A stretch of DNA of 64,000 nt from an uncultured Aquimarina sp. Lineage in GTDB: Bacteria > Bacteroidota > Bacteroidia > Flavobacteriales > Flavobacteriaceae. The position numbers and the translations under genes were made by a program. How positions within the stretch are numbered: position 1 is the stretch's first letter; each line of letters starts with the position of its first letter. This document shows positions 37,605 through 47,093 of this stretch, piece after piece. The DNA lies in the NCBI GenBank assembly GCA_947500545.1, contig CANMSO010000006.1, forward strand, positions 1 through 64,000, read 5' to 3'. The notes under the pieces are model-generated. The model saw nothing but the letters and a program-made list of their open reading frames with translations. It was not told the DNA's origin and did not search any database.

Positions 37605-38756
37605 TTAATGAGTAAGTGAGTTATACTCTTTTAATAATTCTTTCCATACAAATTCATTCCTATACCTACTAGTAATAGAATCTCTAGAGCGAGAAGCTAT
37701 ATCATTTCTTAAAACATCATCATCTATTAACTTTTTAAGGCTTTCATGCAATTTCTGGGTATCCTTTACAGGAATTATCAAACCATTAACACCATCAGAC
37801 ACAATCTCATTACAACCGTTAATATCTGTAACCACACTCGCTACTCCCATCGCTCCTGCTTGCATAACTACATTAGGAAAACCTTCACGATAACTAGGAA
37901 ATGCCAAAATATCAGATATTGCAAAATATGGTCTAACATCTGTTTGCCAACCAGCAAAAATTATATTTGGGTTTGTATTTATTTCTTTTTCGGTTTCGGG
38001 CAATAGTGGATCCAAATCATTTTCAAATATCCCCACAAGAAGAAGTTTTACATCCGTACTTTCTTTACACAATTTTTTGAAGGCTAATACTAATTCATTT
38101 ATTCCTTTATCCTTAACTAGTCTCCCCAAATAAATCAATACCTTATCCGTTTCATTTATATTCAACTCCTTACGTAAACTCTCATTATCCTGATCAGAAT
38201 ATAACGCTGGATCAAAATGATCTGTATCTATACCGTTAGAGCTTCCTTTTGCAATAACTTTAAGCTTTTTAGGCGAAGTATATTTATTGTCAATTATAAT
38301 ATCCTTGAGTCCAAATGAATTAGGATAAATCATCGTAGCACAACGGTAGGTTATTTTTTCTACTACATCTAATAATTTTCTTTTAGCACCAGTAACTTCA
38401 AGTAATGGTAATCCGGCAATAGTATGCAGTCTATTTGGTACTCCTGCAAGTTTTGCAGCGAACATAGACAAGGTTCCAGCTTTAGGAGTATGACTATGAA
38501 CTATATCTGGTTTTTGTTTCCTAAAAATCTTATACAACTTATATACTGCCTTAAGATCTTGAAACGGAGTAATTTTGCGAGTCATTTCTACCGCAATAAC
38601 CTCTACCTCTTCTTCTTTAGAAACTCTATCTAATCGGCCTTCTCCCTCACCAGATATTCCGATTATATGATAATGTTGAGACATAAACTTTAGTTGCCCC
38701 TTAAGTAACCCTCCAAGAGATTTTGGTATAGTAGTGACTCTTATTATTTTACGCAT
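37605..38756 (-). CDS. Glycosyltransferase family 4 (PglA-like)
   Basis: 383 residues, GT-B fold. It has LGGLLKGQLKFMSQHYHIIG in the N-terminal domain, DIVHSHTPKAGTLSMFAAKL, then the C-terminal donor site: VLIYLGRLVKDKGINELV, IIFAGWQTDVRPYFAISDI and the EX7E-type block PSYREGFPNVVMQAGAMG. N-terminal PKxGT and GLPLLEV features match enzymes that add the second sugar to a bacillosamine-type lipid, such as PglA (family knowledge). It is first in operon A and has a -7-like element at 38793-38800. Confidence 0.88.
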   Translation of the reverse strand: MRKIIRVTTIPKSLGGLLKGQLKFMSQHYHIIGISGEGEGRLDRVSKEEEVEVIAVEMTRKITPFQDLKAVYKLYKIFRKQKPDIVHSHTPKAGTLSMFAAKLAGVPNRLHTIAGLPLLEVTGAKRKLLDVVEKITYRCATMIYPNSFGLKDIIIDNKYTSPKKLKVIAKGSSNGIDTDHFDPALYSDQDNESLRKELNINETDKVLIYLGRLVKDKGINELVLAFKKLCKESTDVKLLLVGIFENDLDPLLPETEKEINTNPNIIFAGWQTDVRPYFAISDILAFPSYREGFPNVVMQAGAMGVASVVTDINGCNEIVSDGVNGLIIPVKDTQKLHESLKKLIDDDVLRNDIASRSRDSITSRYRNEFVWKELLKEYNSLTH

Positions 38757-38792
38757 TATTATATGTAAAGTTTATAACTAAAAAAATAATTG

Positions 38793-38800
38793 CAAATATA
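38793..38800 (-). promoter_or_regulatory. Putative -7 element of operon A
   Basis: On the minus strand this reads TATATTTG, an exact TAnnTTTG match, 36 bases before the first gene of a 13-gene operon. The -33 box is not clear. Confidence 0.4.
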
Positions 38801-39043
38801 TGTATAACATCGGGGCTTTTATGTTTTTGAAATCATTTTATTATAAAAATAAAATGATCTTTTTTATATCCGAACCTTGGAAACTATTTTTCAATAATAC
38901 GGTTAAACCATAAACGAATAACTTGTTAAATATCAATAACATATTGTTAACAAAATTTTAACATTATTTTTTTCACAATAGTACAATTTCCTCGATAAAG
39001 TGACGTTATTCTAAGATGAATAACCAAAAAATAATTCCCCCAA

Positions 39044-41020
39044 ATGAAAAATTTATTTAGTTTCACCTTAATTTTATGTTTTACTTTTTTTGTATCCTGT
39101 AGCAATGAAAGTTTTGAAGAACTCGTACCGGATACAACCGGAACAGATGGAGAAAATCCTAGTCCCGATCCAGACCCAGATCCGGATCCAGATACACCTG
39201 ATAACGATGTGACTACTCCTTGTGATTTTGACCTTTCTGGTGTCACAGCTGGCGAAACAATAGTCATTGACTGCGTTTTAGACCTTCAGGGTGAAACAAT
39301 TAATCTTCCTGCAAATGTTAGCTTTCAGTTTGATGGAGGTGACATCATTGGTGATGGTAAATTAATCTTTTCTGGTGGTACAATCGCCGGGGAACTTCTA
39401 AGTTCTAAACTGACTATTGAAGGTGATGTACAACTTGAAAAACCTACGTTTAAGCTTTTTGCATCACGATGGGATATCGTTGAAGGTAGAACAACTTCAG
39501 AAATTGCCCAAGAAAATAACAACAAACTAGAAAGTTTAATGTTTTGGACTAAAGAATTAGGTGCAACTACTTTCGAAATCGATAAGATCGATGCATATTT
39601 TGAAGTAAGTAAAGTAACCAGTACTACAACTAATCAAAACTTTTACCCTTCTGTTGAAGCTATTAATGTACCCTCAAACTTTACGCTTCGTATGACTAAC
39701 AACACAGTACTAAGAGTACAACCAAATAGTCGTAAAAATTATGCGCTATTGGCTGTAAGAGATGTTACAGCTACAAGAATTGAAGGTGGGATACTTATTG
39801 GTGATCGTGCTGAGCATGATGACAATTCACAACCGGGTCCTCATGCCTTTGGTTATATGTTAATGATTCACGGTTCAAATAATATAGATATTGTTGGTAT
39901 GACTATGAAAGATGGGACAGGTGATGGTGTTAAAATCTCAAGTCTTGGTTTTACTTTTGAACCTGGCTATATACCATCAAATAATATTAGGGTTACCAAT
40001 TGTACTATGGATAACAATAGAAGAAATAATATGTCTATCACCGATGGGTTTAATATCACTGTTGAAGGAAATACATTCTTGAATGCAGGTGTAGATAATC
40101 CGGGTTCTGAAGGAAAAGCTCCTGGTTTTGCCTTGGATATCGAAGCCTACAGAGGACTTGTTAACGGTGTGTTGACCTTCTATGAAGATGCATATGATAT
40201 TACGATAAGAAATAATGTAGAAAAGAATAGTAAGTACGGTTCTTTTATTGTTGCTATTGGACATGATGTTGATATTATAGGTAACGAAACCGAAAAAGCT
40301 ATCTCAATTGGTGCAGGATACAACGTTAATATTTCTGATAATCAATTAACAGCAAATCCAGATAATTTAAGTAGCGCTGGTATTGTAACCGGTCATCCAG
40401 ATTCTAGAGATACTTATAATAATGTAATCTCAAATAATACGATCAGAGGTTATAACCTTGGTATCGCCGCTTATCAAAGAGACACCGAAATTTTTGGAAA
40501 TACTATTGAAAACTTTGGTATTGGTATACAACCAAAAGATATTAAAAACTTTAAAATCTATAACAACACTTTTAGTAGTGATAGAGATGGTAGTGTTGGT
40601 ATCTTTGGAAATCTGACAACGCTAGACAATATAAGAATCTATGAAAATACGATTCAAAAAGTGAGTCGCGAGAGTGTTAAATTTGTTGCCGTAAATGAAG
40701 GTACAGATGCAGCTGATTACAGAGTAACCATTGATAATAATATGTTTAATCATTCAGGAACATTTAGTCGTTCAAATGGTTTAGATTTTACTAACAATAC
40801 AATGAAAGAAGGTATTCAATTCATAAACGCTAAAAACATGAATATTACCGGAAATACGATCGAATCTACAGGAGATGATGGTATTATTATTGGTGATGGA
40901 TGTAGTAATCTAAATATTCAATCAAATAATATCACAGTGATTGGTAGTAATTTGGAATGTATCGATGAAAAATCTTCTGGTACAAATATTACTATTGCAG
41001 GAAACACTTGTACTAACTAA
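39044..41020 (+). CDS. Surface lipoprotein with right-handed beta-helix (possible lyase or hydrolase)
   Basis: 658 residues. A lipoprotein signal (LCFTFFVSCS, Cys 19) is followed by an acidic linker with PDPDPDPDPD, which is common before exposed Bacteroidetes domains. The rest is a right-handed parallel beta-helix: repeated turns with NNxI/NNT such as RVTNCTMDNN, ITVEGNTFLN, VNISDNQLTA, VISNNTIRGY, EIFGNTIENF, KIYNNTFSSD and MNITGNTIES, spaced 20-30 residues apart. Pectate-lyase-like folds of this kind include polysaccharide lyases, epimerases and hydrolases. It sits between operons A and B but on the other strand, and a terminator follows. It may process the polymer; the activity cannot be read from sequence. 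Confidence 0.82.
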   Translation: MKNLFSFTLILCFTFFVSCSNESFEELVPDTTGTDGENPSPDPDPDPDPDTPDNDVTTPCDFDLSGVTAGETIVIDCVLDLQGETINLPANVSFQFDGGDIIGDGKLIFSGGTIAGELLSSKLTIEGDVQLEKPTFKLFASRWDIVEGRTTSEIAQENNNKLESLMFWTKELGATTFEIDKIDAYFEVSKVTSTTTNQNFYPSVEAINVPSNFTLRMTNNTVLRVQPNSRKNYALLAVRDVTATRIEGGILIGDRAEHDDNSQPGPHAFGYMLMIHGSNNIDIVGMTMKDGTGDGVKISSLGFTFEPGYIPSNNIRVTNCTMDNNRRNNMSITDGFNITVEGNTFLNAGVDNPGSEGKAPGFALDIEAYRGLVNGVLTFYEDAYDITIRNNVEKNSKYGSFIVAIGHDVDIIGNETEKAISIGAGYNVNISDNQLTANPDNLSSAGIVTGHPDSRDTYNNVISNNTIRGYNLGIAAYQRDTEIFGNTIENFGIGIQPKDIKNFKIYNNTFSSDRDGSVGIFGNLTTLDNIRIYENTIQKVSRESVKFVAVNEGTDAADYRVTIDNNMFNHSGTFSRSNGLDFTNNTMKEGIQFINAKNMNITGNTIESTGDDGIIIGDGCSNLNIQSNNITVIGSNLECIDEKSSGTNITIAGNTCTN

Positions 41021-41044
41021 GTACAGATTATTTTAAAATGAAAC

Positions 41045-41077
41045 AAAAAAATCCCGAGTTAAGCTCGGGATTTTTTT
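41045..41077. terminator. Bidirectional terminator between beta-helix gene and operon B
   Basis: ATCCCGAG (41051-41058) pairs with CTCGGGAT (41064-41071) around a 5-base loop, with an A-run on the left and a T-run on the right. It lies between two convergent genes. Confidence 0.92.
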
Positions 41078-41090
41078 GTTTACTACGCTC

Positions 41091-42056
41091 CTATTTATTT
41101 AATACTGGAAATAATAAACTAGCTAAAACTTCATTTCCTTGGGCATTTAAATGACCGTTAGAAGCAAAATAATTGCTTAGGTCATCTGGGAAATCTACCA
41201 CATGAAAATTAACTTTTGAAGATGTATTGTTATACTTTTTGATATTATTAATTTGAGTCCTACCCAGATTATTAATAACGATAATATCTACAACCCTATC
41301 AAAATTTTCCTTTTCTATTTGACCAATTAACCAATCTAGTTTGTCTTTATCAAAATCAACAGTTTTTCTTTTCACTTTTGCGACTCCATAATACTTAAAC
41401 GTAGTATATATTTTAGAAAGCAACAAGCTTTTTGAAAACCGTTTTACTTTGGCTACCAAAGACAATTTCCCTGTAAAACTAGAATTACCTGCTTTATGAA
41501 AAACGATAGAATCTCCTCTTCGATATGGGTAATTTCTATGTGCATCATTACTTGGAGACCGTTTATCAATATTTATTACTCCACCAGGGGTTAATATGAC
41601 AACATTCTTTAAAAAACTCTGTTTCTTACTTTTCAACAGATCTTTTAATAGTACCACACTTTGTATAGGTGTCCAGACGCCACCTGATCCGGCATTATTA
41701 ATTTGCACATTTAGTTTCTCCTCTAGTTTTTCTGTAAATCTATTTTCTACTTTTACTCCAAAACCTTCAACAAAAGAGTTTCCGACCATTAAAATACCAT
41801 CTTCAGTAAATTCATTATCTCTAAACCCCAAAGAATTGGTATTATAGACAACACCTCCCCATGAATAGTTCATCATTTGCTTAGAACTTCTTTGTCTTGT
41901 AATTCCATACGATGCATTCATATCATAATATAACGGTGGATCATTAAAACCTGTAATTGGCAAAACTGCGTCTTTACCATTACTGATACACCCAATAATC
42001 AAATTAAGAACTTCTAAAATAATAAGACCGACGATAATTTTTTTAACGTATTTCAT
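41091..42056 (-). CDS. SGNH-like protein paired with MBOAT 2, altered catalytic Asp
   Basis: 321 residues with an N-terminal anchor (about 5-24). The nucleophile block is VGNSFVEGFG (Ser 94), a GNS variant. At the C-terminal block the sequence reads SNGHLNAQG: His 302 is there, but the place of the catalytic Asp (as in DRH of the protein at 24768) is taken by Asn 300. It may have lost or changed hydrolase activity, or use another acid. It begins 2 bases after MBOAT 2 ends and is the last gene of operon B. The partner role is inferred from the pairing. Confidence 0.75.
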   Translation of the reverse strand: MKYVKKIIVGLIILEVLNLIIGCISNGKDAVLPITGFNDPPLYYDMNASYGITRQRSSKQMMNYSWGGVVYNTNSLGFRDNEFTEDGILMVGNSFVEGFGVKVENRFTEKLEEKLNVQINNAGSGGVWTPIQSVVLLKDLLKSKKQSFLKNVVILTPGGVINIDKRSPSNDAHRNYPYRRGDSIVFHKAGNSSFTGKLSLVAKVKRFSKSLLLSKIYTTFKYYGVAKVKRKTVDFDKDKLDWLIGQIEKENFDRVVDIIVINNLGRTQINNIKKYNNTSSKVNFHVVDFPDDLSNYFASNGHLNAQGNEVLASLLFPVLNK

Positions 42057-42058
42057 CT

Positions 42059-43468
42059 CTAAAACTGAAAATAAATAAATTCTGCTTGCATTTCTCTATT
42101 CAGGGAACCAATAATAGCCAATATCATGACCAACCAAATGATTACAGGTATTTTAATTTTTTTATATATCAAATAATCCAAACCTAGTAATACGATTACA
42201 AGACCCCAATCATATATTGAAACAAAACTTAATGTGTCTGATTCTAACGAGGTAATTCTACCAATATAATTAATCGCATCCGAAATAGAATCAGCTCTAA
42301 AAAACACCCATGCAACAGTAACCACAAAAAAGGTAAATAAAACCTGTCTAAAATCTTTTGCATAGGATAACAAGTTATTTTGTACAACAGTGCTTTCTAA
42401 GTGTCTTCTGTTTGTTCCCATCACAAACGAAGGAATAAACAACAATGCATGTATTCCTCCCCAAACAATAAATGTCCAGTTGGCTCCATGCCAAAAACCG
42501 CTTACCAGAAATATTGCAAATACATTTCTAATTCCTTTTAGTTTACCCACTTTAGAACCACCTAACGGAATATAAAGATAATCTCTAAACCAGGTAGAGA
42601 GAGAAATATGCCATTTTCGCCAAAACTCGCCAATACTTCTTGAAAAATATGGGAAACTAAAATTTGTCATTAGGTCAAACCCAAACAACTTTGCTGTCCC
42701 GATTGCAATGTCAGAATACCCACTAAAATCACAATAGATTTGAAAAGCAAAAAATATGGCTCCTGCAATTAACGTACCTCCGGAAAAATCTGTGTAGTTA
42801 TTAAATATATCATTTACTACGGGGGCCAAAGAATCTGCGATGACAACCTTTTTAAACATCCCCCAAACAATAAGCTCTATTCCCTTTATACCCTGCTCTT
42901 TGCTAAACTTTCGTTTTTTTAATATCTGTGGTAGCAAATTGGATGCTCTTTCTATTGGCCCTGCAACTAGTTGTGGGAAGAATGATACGAAGGCCGCAAA
43001 AGCCATAAAATCCTTTGTAGGTTTTAATTTACCTCGATATATGTCAATCGAATATGACATCGTTTGAAAAGTATAAAAACTAATTCCTACCGGTAGGATT
43101 ACTTGTAGTGTCCAAGAATTTTCTACACTATATCCTATAGAATCAAGTACATCAATCCAGGAATCAATAAAAAAATTGTAATACTTAAAAAATCCTAGCA
43201 ACCCAAGGTTAAACAAGGCGCTCATCCAAAGCAAACGTCTTCTTACAGACTTTACATCAGATTTATGAATAGCTAGTCCTATAAAATAATCGACTATTGT
43301 ACTTAAAGCTATTAATGAGAGAAATCGATAATCCCACCAACCATAAAATACATAACTAGCCAATAACACCAGAAAATTTTGAAGCTTTAGTTTTTTGTTA
43401 ACTACAAACCAATATAGTATAAAGACTATCGGAAGAAAAAGAAAAAATTCAAGAGAGTTGAAAAGCAT
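42059..43468 (-). CDS. MBOAT O-acyltransferase 2 (AlgI-like)
   Basis: 469 residues, about ten membrane spans. It starts MLFNSLEFFLFLPIVF. The catalytic histidine is in GFWHGANWTF (His 327) and a second block is EFWRKWHISLSTWF. It ends FIYFQF. It is very like MBOAT 1 and 3 along the whole length (for example DFISFA/DFMAFA, FVSFFPQLVAGPIERASNLL), so these are paralogues in one subfamily. It should transfer an acyl group to the periplasmic polymer. It sits 2 bases before its SGNH partner; a 94-bp gap follows upstream, possibly holding an internal promoter. Confidence 0.93.
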   Translation of the reverse strand: MLFNSLEFFLFLPIVFILYWFVVNKKLKLQNFLVLLASYVFYGWWDYRFLSLIALSTIVDYFIGLAIHKSDVKSVRRRLLWMSALFNLGLLGFFKYYNFFIDSWIDVLDSIGYSVENSWTLQVILPVGISFYTFQTMSYSIDIYRGKLKPTKDFMAFAAFVSFFPQLVAGPIERASNLLPQILKKRKFSKEQGIKGIELIVWGMFKKVVIADSLAPVVNDIFNNYTDFSGGTLIAGAIFFAFQIYCDFSGYSDIAIGTAKLFGFDLMTNFSFPYFSRSIGEFWRKWHISLSTWFRDYLYIPLGGSKVGKLKGIRNVFAIFLVSGFWHGANWTFIVWGGIHALLFIPSFVMGTNRRHLESTVVQNNLLSYAKDFRQVLFTFFVVTVAWVFFRADSISDAINYIGRITSLESDTLSFVSIYDWGLVIVLLGLDYLIYKKIKIPVIIWLVMILAIIGSLNREMQAEFIYFQF

Positions 43469-43562
43469 ACAATTAATTACTTATGAATGGTTGTCAAAAT
43501 ATATATTACTAGTTCTATTATTTCCTGAGCACTGTTCCCAAGAACATTGTTCATTTCAAATA

Positions 43563-44504
43563 TCAATTTGTTTGATTCTTTATAAATTCTGCTATTGACG
43601 CCGTAAACAATGTAGATCCATCATTATTTAAATGTGAGGGATCGTGAAACAACTCATATTTATGTATAAATTGTTCAGAGTTAAAAAAGTCAATTAAAGG
43701 TACTTTCTCCTTTTTAGCAATTTCTTTCATCATATTCAACGATTCATTAGTTGAAAAATCCACCTTATTTAGGGTTGGCGAAGTTACAAATATGAGATCA
43801 ACATTATTACTTTTTGCATTGGCAATAAATTCTTTAAAAGCCATTACAAAATTTTCATCAATTTCCTCGATATACTCTTTAGCAAGATCTTCTTTATTTG
43901 AGGAAACATTATCAGAAGATTTCATTTTATCAAACAGTGGGCGGTATCCTTTATAATCAATTTGGGGAGATAAGTAATATCTAAGTGCATGAATGATTGT
44001 AGAGTTTGTTTGATATGATTTAAAAAATAACTTAAAATCTACCAACTTTGAATTTAATTCTAGCACAGGTCTAAGCTCACTCTTATAATCTTCATAATAT
44101 GGATGTAAATCACTAAGTCGATCATATGCAACCTTTGATTTATACAAAAAGTTTTCATCAATATTGAGAATAATCAATTTTGGAGTTGACCTTTTAAAAA
44201 CCATTTTTTGAAGCGCATTGTGATAAAGAAGTTGTTGCCCCTCTGCCCCTGCATTATAGCATTTCTTTTGTAGCTTTTCTTCAAAAACTTTGGGAATGTA
44301 ATGTCTATGAGCATGAGAGCTTCCAAATATCAATATATCGGGATTCGCTTCATATATAACATGAGTGGATCTGGCATATTTACCAGTTTTTTGATTAAAA
44401 AATACTTGTCTTGAGATACTACCAAATACAAAATCTATAATCAATAATATGACTACAAACTTTATAAACTTCATGAATACTAATTTATATTCTTTTTTAA
44501 TCAT
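43563..44504 (-). CDS. SGNH-like membrane-anchored protein paired with MBOAT 3
   Basis: 313 residues with one N-terminal span (FVVILLIIDFVFG). The nucleophile block is ILIFGSSHAHRHY and the C-terminal block is ELFHDPSHLNNDGSTLF, giving Ser, Asp and His in the order of SGNH enzymes. It differs strongly from the other SGNH-like proteins here, so the partners are more diverse than the MBOATs. It starts 3 bases after MBOAT 3. It probably passes the acyl group to the polymer or helps the MBOAT (inference). Confidence 0.72.
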   Translation of the reverse strand: MIKKEYKLVFMKFIKFVVILLIIDFVFGSISRQVFFNQKTGKYARSTHVIYEANPDILIFGSSHAHRHYIPKVFEEKLQKKCYNAGAEGQQLLYHNALQKMVFKRSTPKLIILNIDENFLYKSKVAYDRLSDLHPYYEDYKSELRPVLELNSKLVDFKLFFKSYQTNSTIIHALRYYLSPQIDYKGYRPLFDKMKSSDNVSSNKEDLAKEYIEEIDENFVMAFKEFIANAKSNNVDLIFVTSPTLNKVDFSTNESLNMMKEIAKKEKVPLIDFFNSEQFIHKYELFHDPSHLNNDGSTLFTASIAEFIKNQTN

Positions 44505-44507
44505 TGT

Positions 44508-45920
44508 TTAAAATTGAAAATAAATAAATTGACTTTCACCAAACACTCCTATATATAAAATCATAAAAATTATAACAGCATATCCTGCTAGTCTCACATA
44601 TTCTATTCTATTATTCGAAATAGAAAATAGAGTAGAAAAATATTCTTTTTTAATCTCGACTAGAACAAGAATAGCAATTGCTAATGTTGCATATATTGAT
44701 GCCGTAATATCGTCTCCACTACCTATATATAATCTTCCCGGAGTTGTGAAAATTGTTTTTATAATGTAAAAGGCATTTTCTGTGCTATTGGCTCTAAAAA
44801 ATATCCAGGCAAAATTTATAAGAAAAAAGGTAGCAAATACATTAATTAAACCTTTTCTCGTTTTTTTAAACAACAGCGCCTCAATAATTAAGTAAATACC
44901 ATTTAGAGCTCCCCATATAACAAAGGTCCAATTTGCTCCATGCCACAATCCGCTTATTAAAAACGTAATAAATAGATTAAAAAGCCAGCGTGGTTTTGCA
45001 ACTCTATTTCCTCCTAACGGAATGTATACATAGTCCTTAAACCAAGTTGATAAAGAAATATGCCATCTGGTCCAAAATTCACTTACCGAAGCTGCAAAAT
45101 ATGGTCGTCTAAAATTAGTCATTAAGTCCAAACCAAAAATTTTGGCCGTACCAATAGCAATTAAAGAGTACCCTGCAAAATCACCATATATCTGAAACGC
45201 AAATAAAACAGTAGCTGCAATAAAACTTAAGCCTTCGTGATTTTCTACATTATTATACACAGCATTTACATAAATAGCAGCTCTGTCTGCTACCACCAGT
45301 TTCATGAAAAATCCCCAAATCATTAATTTTATACCATAGGAAAGACCTTGGTACGTAAACTTTCTTTTGGTTAAAATTTGAGGTAATAAATTTGAAGCTC
45401 TTTCAATAGGGCCAGCAACTAATTGAGGAAAAAAGGATACAAATGCTGCAAATGCAATAAAATCTCTGGTAGGTTTTAGTTTTTCTTTATAGATATCAAT
45501 AGAGTAAGATAGTGTCTGAAAAGTATAAAAGGAGATTCCAACGGGTAATATAACTTTCAGAGTCCAAGCATTATTTACAGTATACCCAAATAAGGCGAGT
45601 GAATCAATCCAAGATTCTACAAAAAAGTTATAATATTTAAAGAAACCTAAAAGTCCAATGTTAAATAAAATACTTACCAAAAGCCATTTCTTGCCTATTG
45701 ATTTGTTTTTAGCCCCCTCTATACGCAATCCAACAAAATAATCTACAATTGTGCTAGCAGCAATTAAAGATAGAAAACGATAATCCCACCAGCCATAAAA
45801 TGTATAACTTGCGACCAACAGAATTATATTCTGAAGCTTTAAGTTTTTGTTTGACACCAACCAGTATCCAACAAAAACTATTGGCAAAAACACAAAAAAG
45901 ACTAAAGAGTTAAATAACAT
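44508..45920 (-). CDS. MBOAT O-acyltransferase 3 (AlgI-like)
   Basis: 470 residues, about ten membrane spans, start MLFNSLVFFVFLPIVF. The catalytic histidine is in GLWHGANWTF (His 327; here Leu replaces Phe before it), with EFWTRWHISLSTWF and the end FIYFQF. It lies between a GT4 gene (5 bases) and its SGNH-like partner (3 bases). It should acylate the polymer at the membrane. Its sequence is nearer to MBOAT 1 and 2 than to 4 (visible in the PTRDFIAFAAFVSFFPQLVA block). Confidence 0.93.
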   Translation of the reverse strand: MLFNSLVFFVFLPIVFVGYWLVSNKNLKLQNIILLVASYTFYGWWDYRFLSLIAASTIVDYFVGLRIEGAKNKSIGKKWLLVSILFNIGLLGFFKYYNFFVESWIDSLALFGYTVNNAWTLKVILPVGISFYTFQTLSYSIDIYKEKLKPTRDFIAFAAFVSFFPQLVAGPIERASNLLPQILTKRKFTYQGLSYGIKLMIWGFFMKLVVADRAAIYVNAVYNNVENHEGLSFIAATVLFAFQIYGDFAGYSLIAIGTAKIFGLDLMTNFRRPYFAASVSEFWTRWHISLSTWFKDYVYIPLGGNRVAKPRWLFNLFITFLISGLWHGANWTFVIWGALNGIYLIIEALLFKKTRKGLINVFATFFLINFAWIFFRANSTENAFYIIKTIFTTPGRLYIGSGDDITASIYATLAIAILVLVEIKKEYFSTLFSISNNRIEYVRLAGYAVIIFMILYIGVFGESQFIYFQF

Positions 45921-45925
45921 GTATA

Positions 45926-47029
45926 CTATTTATTATTAACAATCTCCCCCACTTCATTGTAAAGGTCTATATAACTATCAACCATTAAATCAATATGATA
46001 CAGCTCTGCCCGTTCTAAACAAGAGGTAACAACAGTATCATAGTAATCCGTATCTTCTAATAGCTTGCGAATGATATCTTCTAATTTATTAATATCTCCT
46101 GCAGCAAACAAAACACCTGCATCCTTTGCAACTTCTGTAAGTCCAGGTGCATCAGTACAAACGAATGGTTTTCCGGAAGCTAAGCCTTCGATACTTGACA
46201 ACGATAAGCCTTCAAAATGTGAAGATAACACTACAACATCTACAGATTTTAATAATCTAGGAACATCAGATCTAACTCCCATAAAGTTAACTTGCTCCTC
46301 TAAGCCTAGGTCTTTGGTTAATTGAATTAGTTTATCCTCCAAGGGACCTTGACCAACCAATAATAACTTATAATCATTAGATAATAGTTTCATAGATCGA
46401 ATTAATGTCTCCTGATCTTTTTGTGGATAAAAGCTTGCCACCTGAATGATTAATTTTTCTGATGATGTGTATCCTAATTCTTCTTTAGAATAAGGAACTG
46501 CATCATGCATGACCTTTAGATCAATTCCATTATTAATTTTCACAATTTCTACGCTATGATTACCCAAATGCGACCGTAAACTCTCATCAACAGAATCCGA
46601 AATTGTAATCAACTTCCTAAACTGTTTGTAAATGATACGATCCAGAATTTTAAACAACGGGCTTTTTCTTCTTCGATTGGTGGTGTTATGCTCTGTAAGG
46701 ATTATTGGTGTTTTTGAACGACTAAGCAATTTAGCCAACCCTGTCCAATATAAGGATGGAAATAAATGTACATGAACAAAATCATATCTATTAAGAATAC
46801 TTTTTATCCTAAAAACATTGGTGAATTTATAGGTATTCTTTCTATCCCCTAAAGAAATAATATTGATACTATTATGCTTTGATAGTTTTTCAAACAATGA
46901 GGTTTGAGATCCATTTAGAAGAAGAACATCTACATCCAATCCTTTCTCAACAAATTTAATAGAAGTATCTACCACTAACTTTTCTGCCCCTCCGGCATTT
47001 AAAGAATTTATGATCTGAAGTATTTTCAT
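45926..47029 (-). CDS. Glycosyltransferase family 4
   Basis: 367 residues, GT-B fold. N-terminal LQIINSLNAGGAEKLVV is the typical acceptor-side loop. C-terminal motifs: LIIQVASFYPQKDQETLI, KLLLVGQGPLEDKL, and the EX7E-type VVLSSHFEGLSLSSIEGLASG. It is a retaining nucleotide-sugar transferase in the cytoplasm, adding one sugar of the repeat unit; donor and linkage cannot be told. It is 64 bases downstream of a PaaK-like gene and 5 bases upstream of MBOAT 3. Confidence 0.9.
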   Translation of the reverse strand: MKILQIINSLNAGGAEKLVVDTSIKFVEKGLDVDVLLLNGSQTSLFEKLSKHNSINIISLGDRKNTYKFTNVFRIKSILNRYDFVHVHLFPSLYWTGLAKLLSRSKTPIILTEHNTTNRRRKSPLFKILDRIIYKQFRKLITISDSVDESLRSHLGNHSVEIVKINNGIDLKVMHDAVPYSKEELGYTSSEKLIIQVASFYPQKDQETLIRSMKLLSNDYKLLLVGQGPLEDKLIQLTKDLGLEEQVNFMGVRSDVPRLLKSVDVVVLSSHFEGLSLSSIEGLASGKPFVCTDAPGLTEVAKDAGVLFAAGDINKLEDIIRKLLEDTDYYDTVVTSCLERAELYHIDLMVDSYIDLYNEVGEIVNNK

Positions 47030-47093
47030 TAATAGTATTAAGTAGTAGTTAAAAATTGTGTTTATATAGCTTTATATCTATAAAAAGGCGATT

